Shown here: piece after piece, positions 1 through 6,813 of the stretch
Position numbering within the stretch: position 1 is the stretch's first letter
How the letters are laid out: every line of letters starts with the position of its first letter
Source of the DNA: DATJYV01 sp035499415
Lineage (GTDB): Bacteria; Bacteroidota; Ignavibacteria; UBA10030
Length of the DNA: 6,858 nucleotides
Direction: 5' to 3'
NCBI GenBank assembly: GCA_035499415.1
Contig: DATJYV010000034.1
Coordinates: forward strand, 1 to 6,858
Made by a program: the position numbers and the translations under genes
The notes under the pieces: generated by a model
The model's input: only the letters and a program-made list of their open reading frames with translations
Database searches by the model: none
Told to the model about the DNA's origin: nothing

Positions 1-1749
1 GATGTACTCGTGCTGGGTCTCCTGCGGCAGGTAGACATTCGGATCCTGCGGATCCGCCAGCACTTGTCCCCTCGAGTTGAAATAATCGTAGCGAACGCCG
101 ACGTTGACGATCATGTGTGCGTACTCGAGCTTGTCCTGGACGTATGCGGAGAATTCGACCGGGCTCTCGTCATACTGCTGGTACAGCGGACTGGTGGTCG
201 GGGGAATGGTTGCGATGTATCCTGGTGTAAGGACGCCGTTGACGACGGTCGTATCCTGAAGCGGCGTAACGCTGTAACTTTCCAGATAGAGTTTGTGGAT
301 CCTTCCCTCAAAGCCCAACTTCAATTGATGGAGCTCGCTTACCTGATTCGTATAGTCTACTTTCAGGTCGTGCGTGTCCGTATTTCTGCTGAAGTGTCCG
401 TTGTTGGTCCCGGCCCGGAAGAATTCGTCGAGGTTCGTGACCTGCGCTGCCGGGTCGACAATGTAGTTGGGGTCGAGTGGATTCTCGTACAAATACGACT
501 TGTACTGCTTGCGGAAGAGGGAGAGATTGACGGTGTAAAATGACGTGGAACCAAGAGTCTGTGTCCATTGGGTCGACAGGTCGAATCCGTTGTCGTACTG
601 CGTCACGTCTCCATCAGGGTCGAGGCGGTAGGCGTGATTGTAATCCCGGTACGTGATATCGCTCCCGAGGCCGCTGACATTCAGTTTTATCGTCGGCGAG
701 AGCTGGTACGTGAGTTTGAATTGTCCGGACCACCGCTCCCTGCCGTTCATGGCAACAGGGTTGTTCGGCGCCAGAAGCGAGACCATGTTTCCCGATGCGT
801 CGCGGACGGTATCGACCGGAACCGCAAGGGTGCCGTTGGTATTGAAGACTTTGTTTCCGTAGAGCCACCCGTCGGATTTGAAGTAACGGCCCGAAACGTA
901 GAACGTCAGGTCGTTGAATCCCGGGATGAGCGGTCCGTTGAGATTTCCCTCAACATCCCTGTCGTTGAACGGCCGGATCGTGTTCATATTGAAGAAAATC
1001 GGGTCGTTGGTCACATACGAACCCGCGTAGGCGGAAATGCCTCCATGAAACTGTTGTCCGCCGTCCTTCGTGACAATATTGATGATGCCCGACATCGCCT
1101 GGCCGTACTCGGCGTTGAACGTTCCGCTGATAATCTGAAGCTCCTGGATCGACTTGTTGTCCACCTGGACTGCCTGACTTCCGTCGTAGACGTCGGAGAC
1201 GGAGACTCCGTTCACCCAGTATCCGACCTCGCTCGTTCTTCCGCCCCGGATGTGGATGCCGCCCCCCCTGTCCACCGTGACTCCCGCCTGAAGCGTCAGA
1301 ACCTCATTCACTTCGCGCGTCGGAATTGCCGCGATCTGCGACGCATCCACCCGCGCCTCGGACGACGTCAGGTCTTTCTTGACGATCTGGCGCTCAGCGC
1401 GGACTACCACCTCCTCGCCCTGAATGACCTTGGAAGAAATGACGATATCAAGGGTGGTCGTGAGGTCGATTGATACCACGACATCCGTTATGGTTTTCTT
1501 CGAATAGCCCACGGACGACGCCGAGATGGTGTATCTTCCCGGAGGGACGTTGAGGATGACGTAGTATCCGTCCAGGTTCGTGGAGGCGCCGAGCGCCGTC
1601 CCATCGACGACGACGTTCGCACCGATGACCGGCTCTCCGGTTTGCTCGTCCTTGACGGTGCCTGTAATCTTGCCGGTCGTCCCGGCGAAGGCAAGGCGGG
1701 CACAGAGTATGAGCCCTGTCAATCCGTAACGCAGGAGCGAAGATTTCAT
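1..1749 (-). CDS. TonB-dependent receptor with N-terminal carboxypeptidase-regulatory-like domain (partial, runs off window)
   Basis: Outer-membrane gated channel that uses TonB/ExbBD energy to import a bound ligand. Context suggests alpha-gluco-oligosaccharide, but that is inferred. I translated the minus strand from the ATG at 1749 and found 583 uninterrupted codons to base 1, so the C-terminal part of the barrel is missing. Seen in order: a signal peptide ending AFA at residue 22; a carboxypeptidase-regulatory-like beta domain at about 26-108 (GKITGTVKDEQTGEPVIGAN, then DGYY and PPGRYT); a TonB-box-like EEVVVRAE at about 112-119; a plug at about 122-228 with IHIRGGR and the NAEYGQAMSGIINIVTKDGG signature; then alternating barrel strands. 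A Shine-Dalgarno, GAAGGA, lies 9 nt before the ATG and supports this start. It is the fourth gene of the operon, 16 nt after the foldase stop. No SusD-like gene is visible before it, so it may be a stand-alone receptor rather than a classic SusC. The family call is secure and the substrate is not. Confidence 0.93.
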   Translation of the reverse strand, partial: MKSSLLRYGLTGLILCARLAFAGTTGKITGTVKDEQTGEPVIGANVVVDGTALGASTNLDGYYVILNVPPGRYTISASSVGYSKKTITDVVVSIDLTTTLDIVISSKVIQGEEVVVRAERQIVKKDLTSSEARVDASQIAAIPTREVNEVLTLQAGVTVDRGGGIHIRGGRTSEVGYWVNGVSVSDVYDGSQAVQVDNKSIQELQIISGTFNAEYGQAMSGIINIVTKDGGQQFHGGISAYAGSYVTNDPIFFNMNTIRPFNDRDVEGNLNGPLIPGFNDLTFYVSGRYFKSDGWLYGNKVFNTNGTLAVPVDTVRDASGNMVSLLAPNNPVAMNGRERWSGQFKLTYQLSPTIKLNVSGLGSDITYRDYNHAYRLDPDGDVTQYDNGFDLSTQWTQTLGSTSFYTVNLSLFRKQYKSYLYENPLDPNYIVDPAAQVTNLDEFFRAGTNNGHFSRNTDTHDLKVDYTNQVSELHQLKLGFEGRIHKLYLESYSVTPLQDTTVVNGVLTPGYIATIPPTTSPLYQQYDESPVEFSAYVQDKLEYAHMIVNVGVRYDYFNSRGQVLADPQDPNVYLPQETQHEYI

Positions 1750-1758
1750 TCGGGGTAT

Positions 1759-1764
1759 TCCTTC
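1759..1764 (-). promoter_or_regulatory. Shine-Dalgarno of the TonB-dependent receptor
   Basis: Read on the minus strand, GAAGGA is followed by a 9-nt spacer and then the ATG at 1749. It begins 2 nt past the foldase stop codon (TAA, 1768-1766), so ribosomes finishing that gene could reinitiate here. It is the clearest ribosome binding site within the operon and fixes the receptor start. Confidence 0.7.
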
Positions 1765-1765
1765 T

Positions 1766-3448
1766 TTACAAATTTGCTGATACGACCACGTTTCCGAGCG
1801 CGACGATATTCAACGACACGTTTGAGCGGCTCCTGAGGAGGTCGAGCGCCGAATGGAACGCCTCAACTTTTCGTTTCGGAAGCAGGAGCTGCACGATTTC
1901 TTCCCGCGCTTCCTCAAAACTCTTTTGATGCGACGGTACTTTGGCCAGGACTTTGTATAAACCGTATGCGTCGAGGACTTTTTCGGGCCCCACGACTGCT
2001 CCGACCCTCGAAGCAAAAATCTTCGACCCGAAGTCACCGAACGCAGACGCAGGAGCAAATCCCAGCTCCCCGCCGCTTTTCCTCGTCCAGACCCGCAGGG
2101 TATATTTTGAGGCAAGTGCGCTGAATTTTTCGCCCGCCCGGCTTCGGGTCAGGAGCCGAAGGGCCTCCTCCTTCGTGGCGACGAGAATCTCCGCAACGTT
2201 GACCGTCGCTTCCGACTTGAAATCCGATTCATGCATCTCATAGTACCCGCGCACAACATCATCCCGTACATCGCTCTCGCGAATGGAATCCTCGGCCGCT
2301 TCGGTCCACCGATTCAGCAGGTATTCAGTTCTCAGTTTTTCCTCCTGCGCCAGCACCGTCGGTGTGTTTTCCAGTTCTTTCCCGTAGGCGCGGGCCAGCA
2401 TCACTTCGCGAATTGCGAGCCCTTCCACGACCTCCTTGACATCTGCCGCCGTCGACACGCGCTCACGGTGCTTTTCACGAGTCCGCTCCACGCGTTCAAG
2501 AAAATCACCGACGGTCCACGATCTGTCCTTGAACCGGACAAGGTGCATCGACGACCGATCACCCAGCGGACCCGCCACGCTTTCCGGCGCAGGATGCTCG
2601 CCGCGCTGAAGGACGGCGTCGCTCCAATGGGCCAACAGCATTGTCACGGCATCCTCGTTAAACCTGGGGGAGAGCTCATCGGCGATCTGGTTCCCGACGG
2701 CCTCGAGGTCGAGTACCACGCGATGCGCACGGATGGATTCTTCGAGTTTTTCTTTCGCCTTCACGTAGTCGGTCTCCGCAACCAGCGGATTTTCAAACCG
2801 GTTCTCCACCCGAAGGATCGCGTATCCCGATTTTATCTTGATCGGATCCGACAGCGTTCCGGGTGAAAGTTGGTAGAGCGCATCCTGCAGTCTCGGGTCT
2901 GTGTCGCCCCATTTTACATAGCCCAGGTAGCCGCCGGTCATTGCGAGCTTCGGGTCTTCGAAGACTTCGCGGGCGATCCGGTTAAACGTCTCCCCGTTCT
3001 GCAGCCTTCTCCGCAGAGCAAGTGCTTCGTCACGACTTTTCCCGTACACGAACCTCGCACTCACCCGCGTGTTGTAGCGTCGAAACTCATCGCGCAACGC
3101 CGCTTCCGAGACCTTCATCGTGTCGACGCTGACCGAACGCGCGTACGCGTCGAGGAGCGCCTGGTCCCGGATATCGTCCATCCGCCGCCGGTATCTTTCG
3201 TCGCTGTCAAATCCCTTCCGGCTCCCGTCCTGCAGGATCAGGGATTCGTTCACCATGTTCTGAAGGATTTTTTTTCGAACGACAATGTTGTCCTTCTCCG
3301 GCGCCATGGCGCGGTACTTCTCGAACCGTTCGCGAAAATCCGACGCGAGTATCCTCTTCCCGTTGACGACGGCGATGGTCGCCGAATCGTCGCGATCGCA
3401 GCCGGCGAGGGCGAGCGCAAGCCCGGCAACAAGTGTCAGGCGGTTCAT
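1766..3448 (-). CDS. SurA/PpiC-type peptidyl-prolyl isomerase lipoprotein (periplasmic chaperone)
   Basis: Predicted periplasmic lipoprotein of 560 residues that helps outer-membrane proteins fold. A short N-terminal hydrophobic stretch ends in the lipobox LAGC with the lipidated cysteine at residue 17. The next residue is Asp18. The body reads as two repeated modules. Module 1 has a SurA_N-like helical part (about 22-127, starting with VVNGKRILASDF) and a parvulin-like domain (about 128-216, with GGYLGYV and the SGYAILRVE end). Module 2 repeats this with a helical part (about 300-412, with SWTVGDF) and a parvulin-like domain (about 415-505, with GGELGFA and YGLYKVL). The histidines usual in the parvulin 'HILV' and 'GYHI' motifs are absent from both: ARFV and GYAI in the first, AEIL and GLYK in the second. 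Isomerase activity may therefore be lost, leaving a chaperone. Its ATG overlaps the amylase stop (ATGA), which implies translational coupling. Its place directly before the receptor suggests that receptor as a client. Family is firm; activity and client are inferred. Confidence 0.88.
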   Translation of the reverse strand: MNRLTLVAGLALALAGCDRDDSATIAVVNGKRILASDFRERFEKYRAMAPEKDNIVVRKKILQNMVNESLILQDGSRKGFDSDERYRRRMDDIRDQALLDAYARSVSVDTMKVSEAALRDEFRRYNTRVSARFVYGKSRDEALALRRRLQNGETFNRIAREVFEDPKLAMTGGYLGYVKWGDTDPRLQDALYQLSPGTLSDPIKIKSGYAILRVENRFENPLVAETDYVKAKEKLEESIRAHRVVLDLEAVGNQIADELSPRFNEDAVTMLLAHWSDAVLQRGEHPAPESVAGPLGDRSSMHLVRFKDRSWTVGDFLERVERTREKHRERVSTAADVKEVVEGLAIREVMLARAYGKELENTPTVLAQEEKLRTEYLLNRWTEAAEDSIRESDVRDDVVRGYYEMHESDFKSEATVNVAEILVATKEEALRLLTRSRAGEKFSALASKYTLRVWTRKSGGELGFAPASAFGDFGSKIFASRVGAVVGPEKVLDAYGLYKVLAKVPSHQKSFEEAREEIVQLLLPKRKVEAFHSALDLLRSRSNVSLNIVALGNVVVSANL

Positions 3449-5304
3449 CCTTTGTCGACCCCCAGGATTTCGCCCGACTTCGGCCCGAGCGAAAGGGTCA
3501 GAAGTCCGTTCACGGCGGCGTACGACGCATTCCCCAGAAGACTCTTCCAGTGCGTCGGGCCGGAAGGAGATACGGAAACTGTCTGGGGCGAGGTCGAATT
3601 GTTCAGCAGGACGATGATCCGCTCGTTGTTAAAGGAGCGGGCATAAGCGAGTACTCCCTGGGCATCGTTTGCATCGAGCAGGTCGAATGAGCCGAGTTGC
3701 AGGGGAACCTCCGCATCGCGCAGATGGATGAGCTTCGTATACCAGGAATGGAGCTCGGCATTCACTTCGTTCTTGTCGTCGGGTCGGGAACCGCCGAACG
3801 GGTGCGATTTCTCGTCTTCGTACTTCAAATCTCCCCAAAGCATCGGTTTTCGACAATCGGGATCGTCCCCTCCCCACATTCCCACTTCGTCGCCGTAGTA
3901 GACCATCGGCGCTCCGAGATACGTCATCTGGAACAAAGCCGTGAGCTTTTGTATGCCGACCTCGTAGGCTCCCGGTTTTTCAATCCGATAATCGCGATTA
4001 TCCCCCAGTCCGACATTCTTGTCGTACGGAAGGTCTCCGTTCAATATGTGGGAGCTGAGACGGTCCGTGTCGTGACTATCGAGCAGATTCATCAGCACAA
4101 AATCCGATTCCGACGGGTAGTCGTCGCGAAGGGATTTGAGACGCCGCGCGAACTCCGAAGGAGAAATTCCTGTCTTCCGGCCGGCAAAGAAGCGCATCGT
4201 CTCACGAGCCCACCGATAATTCATGACGCCGTCGAACGCATCGCCTTTGAGCCAGGGGCTCGCGTCGAACATCTTCTCATTCGCCCAATCTTCCCACCAG
4301 ACTTCACCGATGAGAACCGCCGACGGGTTGATGCCGCGAACCCATGTACGAAATTGTCTCCAAAAAGCCAAGTTCACGCGGTCTGCCGCATCCAGGCGCC
4401 ATCCGTCAACCCCCGATTCCACATTTCCATTTCCTTCCGGATCCATCCATCGTCGCACGACCGCGTGGATATGGTCGCGGGGGCCCGGCGCCAGTCCGTC
4501 CGCATCCTTGCGCAGTTCCGGGAGCTCCTTGACGCCAAACCAGCCGTCATAAGAAAATTCGTCCTCCGGCGTCGCAGGATCATCCCAGCGCCGAATCGTA
4601 AACCAATCCTTGTAGCGGGAGGCCGCCTGGTTCTTCCTGACATCCTCGAACGCCCAGAAAGTCTCTCCCACGTGGTTGAAAACGCCGTCGATAACGACTT
4701 TGATGCCCCGTCGGTGCGCTTCTTTCACCAGCTTGAGGAAAAGCTTGTCCGCCGAGGTCCAGGTCCACGTTGACGGGTTGGACGGATCCTCCTGCGAGCA
4801 GAGCTTCCGGTCCCCCTCGGGGTCGGGGCCGAACGACCGGTCGATGTGGTGATACATCGAGGCATCGTATTTGTGTGATGAGGGGGATTGAAAGATTGGC
4901 GTCAGATAGAGGGCGGTGATTCCGAGGTTCTGGAGATAGTCAAGCTTGTCGATGATTCCCTGAAGGTCCCCGCCGTATCTCCGTTCCTGCAGTTCGCGAT
5001 AGAAGTCCTTTCCTTCGGCCTTCTCCCACGGCTGGAGTGCATACCAGTCTGAAGTCCACGAACTCACGCGCCAGCCGGACGCGATTGAGTGAGGCCATGC
5101 CCCCGCAAGATCCGCGGCTTGGGGATCGTTCGTCGGATCGCCGTTCCGGAACCTCTCAGGAAAGATCTGATACCATACGACGCGCTTCGCCCATTCCGGA
5201 ACGTCGGGGCCCGAGGCAAAGGCAAAATTTGCGGCTCCGCACGCGCATGCAAGAATCACGAAGACAGAAATTGTGGGTGATATTCTCGCGGGGCGCCGGG
5301 GCAT
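3445..5304 (-). CDS. Secreted GH13 alpha-amylase family enzyme, neopullulanase/cyclomaltodextrinase-like
   Basis: Glycoside hydrolase of family 13 that cleaves alpha-glucosidic bonds in starch, pullulan or maltodextrins. The protein has 619 residues. A signal peptide (hydrophobic about 9-29, ending FAFA at 30) sends it to the periplasm or outside. The (beta/alpha)8 barrel begins at WYQIFPERF (44-52). All four conserved regions are intact: DGVFNH (206-211), GWRLD with nucleophile Asp305, IGEVWW with acid/base Glu334, and LLDSHD with Asp412. LPELR (261-265) resembles the region V MPxLN of the neopullulanase group, and YYGDEVGMWGGDDPDCRKPM (469-488) is typical of those enzymes. A C-terminal beta domain spans about 530-619. 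There is no N-terminal CBM34-like domain. The reading frame stays open upstream to 5568, but that extension overlaps lacI and is basic and low in order. The ATG at 5304, 8 nt after the lacI stop, gives the signal peptide and is preferred. No strong Shine-Dalgarno is seen, so coupling to lacI translation is likely. Exact specificity is open. Confidence 0.93.
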   Translation of the reverse strand: MPRRPARISPTISVFVILACACGAANFAFASGPDVPEWAKRVVWYQIFPERFRNGDPTNDPQAADLAGAWPHSIASGWRVSSWTSDWYALQPWEKAEGKDFYRELQERRYGGDLQGIIDKLDYLQNLGITALYLTPIFQSPSSHKYDASMYHHIDRSFGPDPEGDRKLCSQEDPSNPSTWTWTSADKLFLKLVKEAHRRGIKVVIDGVFNHVGETFWAFEDVRKNQAASRYKDWFTIRRWDDPATPEDEFSYDGWFGVKELPELRKDADGLAPGPRDHIHAVVRRWMDPEGNGNVESGVDGWRLDAADRVNLAFWRQFRTWVRGINPSAVLIGEVWWEDWANEKMFDASPWLKGDAFDGVMNYRWARETMRFFAGRKTGISPSEFARRLKSLRDDYPSESDFVLMNLLDSHDTDRLSSHILNGDLPYDKNVGLGDNRDYRIEKPGAYEVGIQKLTALFQMTYLGAPMVYYGDEVGMWGGDDPDCRKPMLWGDLKYEDEKSHPFGGSRPDDKNEVNAELHSWYTKLIHLRDAEVPLQLGSFDLLDANDAQGVLAYARSFNNERIIVLLNNSTSPQTVSVSPSGPTHWKSLLGNASYAAVNGLLTLSLGPKSGEILGVDKG

Positions 5305-5312
5305 TGGTTCTG

Positions 5313-6371
5313 CTAAGCGAGGATTCCCGTTTCGGTTCCGGCGTGTGTCTGTTGCTCCCGCAACGGCAAGCCGGAGCTTTTTCGCGCAACGAGTGTCGGT
5401 ACGAATGTAACGTGGGACGGGGGAAGCTGTCCGCCATTCATCCGCTCGGTGAGCCGGCGAACGGCGAGCGAGCCCATTTCGGAGAGAGGTTGCCGCATTG
5501 TTGTCAGTCCCAGGTGGCCTGCAAGCTCGATGTCGTCGAATCCGACGACGGCGATGTCGTCCGGACAACGCAGGCCGGCTTCATCGATCGCCGCCAATGC
5601 ACCCGCCGCCTGGATGTCGCTCGATATGAAGAGTGCGGTCGGACGCGGAACCCCGCTTGCAAGAAGTGCTTTCATCTGCTCATACCCGCACTCCTTCGTG
5701 AATCCGTCCAGCCGCGATGAGGCGCTCCTTCTCAGAAGATGCGGGTCGAGACGAAGCCCGGCATCGGTCATCGCTTGCCGGAACCCTTTCAGACGTTCGC
5801 GCGCGGGCAAGCTTTCCAGGTTTGCGTTGAGCATCCCAATGCGGGTGTGACCGAGCGAAATCAGATGCTCGGTCGCGGCGTAGGCCCCTTTGACATTCTC
5901 GACGGAAAAAGAGTCGAAATCTTCATGAAACGTATCGACTAACACGACGGGGACTTTGGAAGAGAGATAGAATTTTGCAAATTCATCCGGCATCTTCATG
6001 GAGAAGAAGAGCATGCCGTCGACGCGGCCGCGAAAAGAGTTCCGGCGAAGCGAAAGTTCTGCATGGTCCGGATGCGTGATGCCCTGAAGAATGAGGTCGC
6101 AGTCCTTTTCCGAAAGCTCGTTCTGGATCGCCTGAAGGATCTCGACAAAGAAAAAGGTCGTGAAGAAAGGAATGATCGCGAGGATGGAATTGGTGCGCTT
6201 TCGAGCCAATCCCCTCGCGTAGGGATGTGGGTGATAATTGAGGCGCGCGGAGACCTGAAGCACACGCTTTCGCGTCTCTTCAGAAACGCTCGGATGATTG
6301 TTGAAAACGCGGGAAACTGTACCAATGCCGACTTTTGCTTCCCGTGCGATGTCGTAGATTGTAACGGCCAA
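5313..6371 (-). CDS. LacI/GalR-family transcriptional regulator
   Basis: DNA-binding repressor or activator that responds to a small sugar ligand in the cytoplasm, 352 residues, normal for the family. The helix-turn-helix is at about 3-25 (TIYDIAREAKVGIGTVSRVF), followed by the hinge segment YARGLA (51-56), whose leucine corresponds to the one that wedges into operator DNA in LacI and PurR. A periplasmic-binding-protein-like ligand domain fills about 62-332, with typical stretches GHTRIGMLN (175-183), ALFISSD (246-252), DIAVVGFDD (272-280) and LTTMRQP (289-295). The start codon is TTG: the frame has a TAG a few codons upstream and no ATG fits before the helix-turn-helix, so TTG at 6371 is the only sensible start. 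A weak AGGG lies about 10 nt before it. It is first in the operon, 8 nt before the amylase gene, so autoregulation and control of the locus are likely. The inducer is unknown; a maltose- or maltodextrin-like sugar is an inference from the neighbours. Confidence 0.95.
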   Translation of the reverse strand: MAVTIYDIAREAKVGIGTVSRVFNNHPSVSEETRKRVLQVSARLNYHPHPYARGLARKRTNSILAIIPFFTTFFFVEILQAIQNELSEKDCDLILQGITHPDHAELSLRRNSFRGRVDGMLFFSMKMPDEFAKFYLSSKVPVVLVDTFHEDFDSFSVENVKGAYAATEHLISLGHTRIGMLNANLESLPARERLKGFRQAMTDAGLRLDPHLLRRSASSRLDGFTKECGYEQMKALLASGVPRPTALFISSDIQAAGALAAIDEAGLRCPDDIAVVGFDDIELAGHLGLTTMRQPLSEMGSLAVRRLTERMNGGQLPPSHVTFVPTLVARKSSGLPLREQQTHAGTETGILA

Positions 6372-6386
6372 GTGGAGTGTACCCTA

Positions 6387-6400
6387 TGGAAGGGCTTCCA
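6387..6400. promoter_or_regulatory. Candidate operator: 14-bp palindrome next to the -7 box
   Basis: TGGAAGGGCTTCCA has perfect 6-bp arms around a central GG. It abuts the -7 element ending at 6401 and covers the expected transcription start, which is where a repressor would block initiation. LacI-family operators usually have a central CG, and this does not, so the site may instead belong to another regulator or be a small structure in the 5' leader. The assignment rests on position and symmetry only. Confidence 0.35.
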
Positions 6401-6430
6401 CAAATTTAGAGCTATTGATTCTAATGTCAA
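6401..6430 (-). promoter_or_regulatory. Promoter of the lacI-GH13-foldase-receptor operon
   Basis: On the minus strand TTGACA (6430-6425) is followed by 16 nt and then TAAATTTG (6408-6401). TTGACA equals the classical sigma-70 -35 box. TAAATTTG fits the Bacteroidota -7 consensus TAnnTTTG exactly, with 19 nt between TTG and TA, within the usual range for that phylum. Transcription should begin near 6393-6396, leaving a leader of about 25 nt before the TTG start at 6371. This is the only convincing promoter seen for the four genes. Confidence 0.65.
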
Positions 6431-6437
6431 GGAGAAA

Positions 6438-6449
6438 ATATCGTTAAGA
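6438..6449 (-). repeat. 12-bp inverted repeat, copy A (upstream of the operon promoter)
   Basis: On the minus strand this reads TCTTAACGATAT, identical to the plus-strand sequence at 6828-6839. It lies 7 nt upstream of the -35 hexamer, a position where an activator could bind. It could also be a chance match in AT-rich DNA. Confidence 0.4.
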
Positions 6450-6499
6450 TTCGTCTCCGAGAATTGAGAATCCGACAAGAGGATCGAAGGAGCAAAGCA

Positions 6500-6691
6500 A
6501 TGGACAAGATTACGCCCCACGGTCAATTCGAACACATAATGTTTGGCAACTGGGCAGCGGGACATAAGGGGTGGTCAAAACCTCTTCGTATCCTTGTGGA
6601 TTTCGTATGGATCTGCAGCCCATCATTCACGCTTATTCATTCAAACGATCGTTCGCATCAAGAATCCACCATTTTTGTAATCGAGGATTAA
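6500..6691 (+). CDS. Possible small protein, 63 residues, divergent to the operon (uncertain)
   Basis: The ATG at 6500 is preceded by a strong Shine-Dalgarno, AAGGAG (6487-6492), with a 7-nt spacer. The 63-residue product starts MDKITPHGQFEHIMFGNW and I do not recognise it. It has no signal peptide and one modestly hydrophobic patch around residues 29-45. Only about half of its third codon positions are G or C, and it is rich in Trp, His and Cys, which argues against a real gene beside the GC-rich neighbours. A weak divergent promoter (TTGATT at 6415, TATCGT at 6439) is conceivable. The stop at 6689-6691 is followed at once by another ATG. Chance is as likely as function. Confidence 0.2.
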   Translation: MDKITPHGQFEHIMFGNWAAGHKGWSKPLRILVDFVWICSPSFTLIHSNDRSHQESTIFVIED

Positions 6692-6813
6692 ATGAGTCTT
6701 GAAGGCGACTTCAGTATGACGCGGCAAACAAGGTCACGACAGGAGTTCTGAATGGAGCGGCTTGATAAAGGGGGTGAATTGGATGAGGGTCTGGGATTCT
6801 AAATCGGCCCTTA

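Noticed and set aside
10..1473. Long plus-strand open frames of 177 and 301 codons (10-543, 568-1473)
   Set aside because: They lie opposite the receptor gene, whose translation shows a signal peptide, carboxypeptidase-like domain, TonB box and plug. The plus-strand products have no recognisable domain and are rich in Arg and Val, as expected from antisense reading.
2231..4773. Long plus-strand open frames opposite the foldase and amylase (2231-2866, 2870-3646, 3697-4773)
   Set aside because: These are antisense shadows of well-supported genes in GC-rich DNA with few TTA, CTA and TCA codons. Their products show no known motifs.
5236..5250. A possible lipobox (ILAC) in the amylase signal peptide
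   Set aside because: The bases around the cysteines do not give a good lipobox, while FAFA-S ten residues later is a normal signal peptidase I site. Export without lipidation is more likely.
5305..5568. An 88-residue N-terminal extension of the amylase frame
   Set aside because: It lies wholly within lacI in another frame, is Arg-rich and would bury the signal peptide. The ATG at 5304 gives a normal secreted enzyme.
5996..6565. A 189-codon minus-strand frame overlapping the start of lacI
   Set aside because: It is out of frame with the clear LacI helix-turn-helix protein, spans the promoter, and its Ser/Arg-rich product looks like a shifted reading of lacI.
6644..6653. Perfect palindrome AACGATCGTT as the LacI-family operator
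   Set aside because: It is about 220 bp upstream of the promoter and its centre is AT rather than CG. A 10-bp palindrome in several hundred bases is not remarkable on its own, so I mention it only as a relative of the 12-bp repeat.
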